Source of the DNA: Apoderus coryli
Lineage: Eukaryota; Arthropoda; Insecta; Coleoptera; Attelabidae
DNA length: 64,000 nt
NCBI GenBank assembly: GCA_911728435.2
Contig: OU452203.1
Location: 15,397,651 to 15,461,650 of the forward strand
Reading direction: 5' to 3'
A program made the position numbers and the translations under genes. Positions 63,620 to 64,000 of the stretch are shown here, piece by piece (position 1 is the stretch's first letter; the number at the start of each line of letters is the position of its first letter). The notes under the pieces are model-generated. The model was given only the letters and a program-made list of their open reading frames with translations, made no database searches and was not told the DNA's origin.

Positions 63620-63960
63620 GCTTTTATTCATTGAGTGAATATGTAGATTGTTCAATGCGTGCTTGATTCTGTAATGTAATTTTATAATATGTATGTCTTT
63701 TATACAATTCTGTTTTTATATGTAATTTGCTTAAAATCTTGACGTATTCTATGTACCTTTGCTGTACCCACTCTCGAACGAACATAAGAATTGTACAACA
63801 CAAGTGCAAAATTATCGTTGGGACTTCCACAATTTCTCACAATAAAACCGTACATTCTCATAGCGTCACTGGCCTTAGCATTTATATGCGGTACGAAAGA
63901 AAATTTTGAGTCAAACACAACTCCCAAATCAGTAGTAGAGGAACACCTATCAAGGAAAGT
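63620..63960 (-). pseudogene. LINE reverse-transcriptase relic at the window edge
   Basis: The minus strand reads TDLGVVFDSKFSFVPHINA, KASDAMRMYGFIVRNCGS and NDNFALVLYNSYVRSRV. This is the segment just after the reverse-transcriptase core of jockey/CR1-like LINEs. Frameshifts and stops follow. The 5' part would lie beyond 64000. Confidence 0.75.
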
Positions 63961-64000
63961 CTGACAAACTGTATATCGAAAATCTATATTTTTCTTTCTT

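Overview
This is a gene-bearing stretch of an AT-rich insect nuclear genome. Evidence is spliceosomal genes with GT-AG introns, animal-specific families (Mical, gamma-SNAP, ArfGAP1, LRSAM1), an arthropod-type secreted MBF2-like gene, and many insect-type transposons (BEL/Pao, mariner, non-LTR elements, MITEs, a tRNA-derived SINE). The species cannot be fixed from the sequence; a beetle or another insect with a repeat-rich genome fits.

Layout. 1-3.4 kb is intergenic and repeat-derived. 3.4-5.7 kb (minus) is a two-exon gene for a small secreted MBF2-domain protein whose intron holds a dead Tc1/mariner-type element. 5.7-11 kb is AT-rich intergenic DNA with a possible THAP relic and dispersed repeats. 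11.1-48.0 kb (plus) is one very large gene, Mical, reconstructed here as 30 coding exons with consistent phase at every junction. Its introns hold a decayed LINE, a rearranged BEL element, a SINE, nested MITEs, a full-length BEL element with apparently identical LTRs, two mariner relics, a 1-kb higher-order tandem repeat and a 0.6-kb palindrome. 48-51.3 kb is the Mical 3' flank plus a LINE 3' fragment. 51.3-52.1 kb (minus) is MDP1, divergent from ArfGAP1 (52.8-55.4 kb, plus). 57.5-59.2 kb (minus) is gamma-SNAP, divergent from LRSAM1 (59.5 kb to beyond the window, plus) across a 358-bp shared promoter region. The right edge is a LINE reverse-transcriptase relic.

Main highlights. (1) A complete type I hammerhead ribozyme (60433-60535) with all core positions, a GUC cleavage site and a long helix I. 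It lies in an LRSAM1 intron inside a ~281-bp insertion flanked by a 12-bp direct repeat, which looks like a small, possibly undescribed non-autonomous retroelement. (2) An alternative Mical 3' exon whose open frame ends in a CaaX prenylation motif (CVIQ), predicting a lipid-anchored isoform without the bMERB domain. (3) A U12-type (minor spliceosome) intron in gamma-SNAP. (4) A BEL derivative with intact LTRs and target duplication but an inverted internal segment.

The genes are not a pathway cluster. Mical oxidises actin; ArfGAP1 and gamma-SNAP act in vesicle traffic; LRSAM1 is a ubiquitin ligase of endosomal sorting; MDP1 is a small HAD phosphatase. Exon coordinates come from reading splice sites and phase by eye; exact ends may shift by a few bases where noted.
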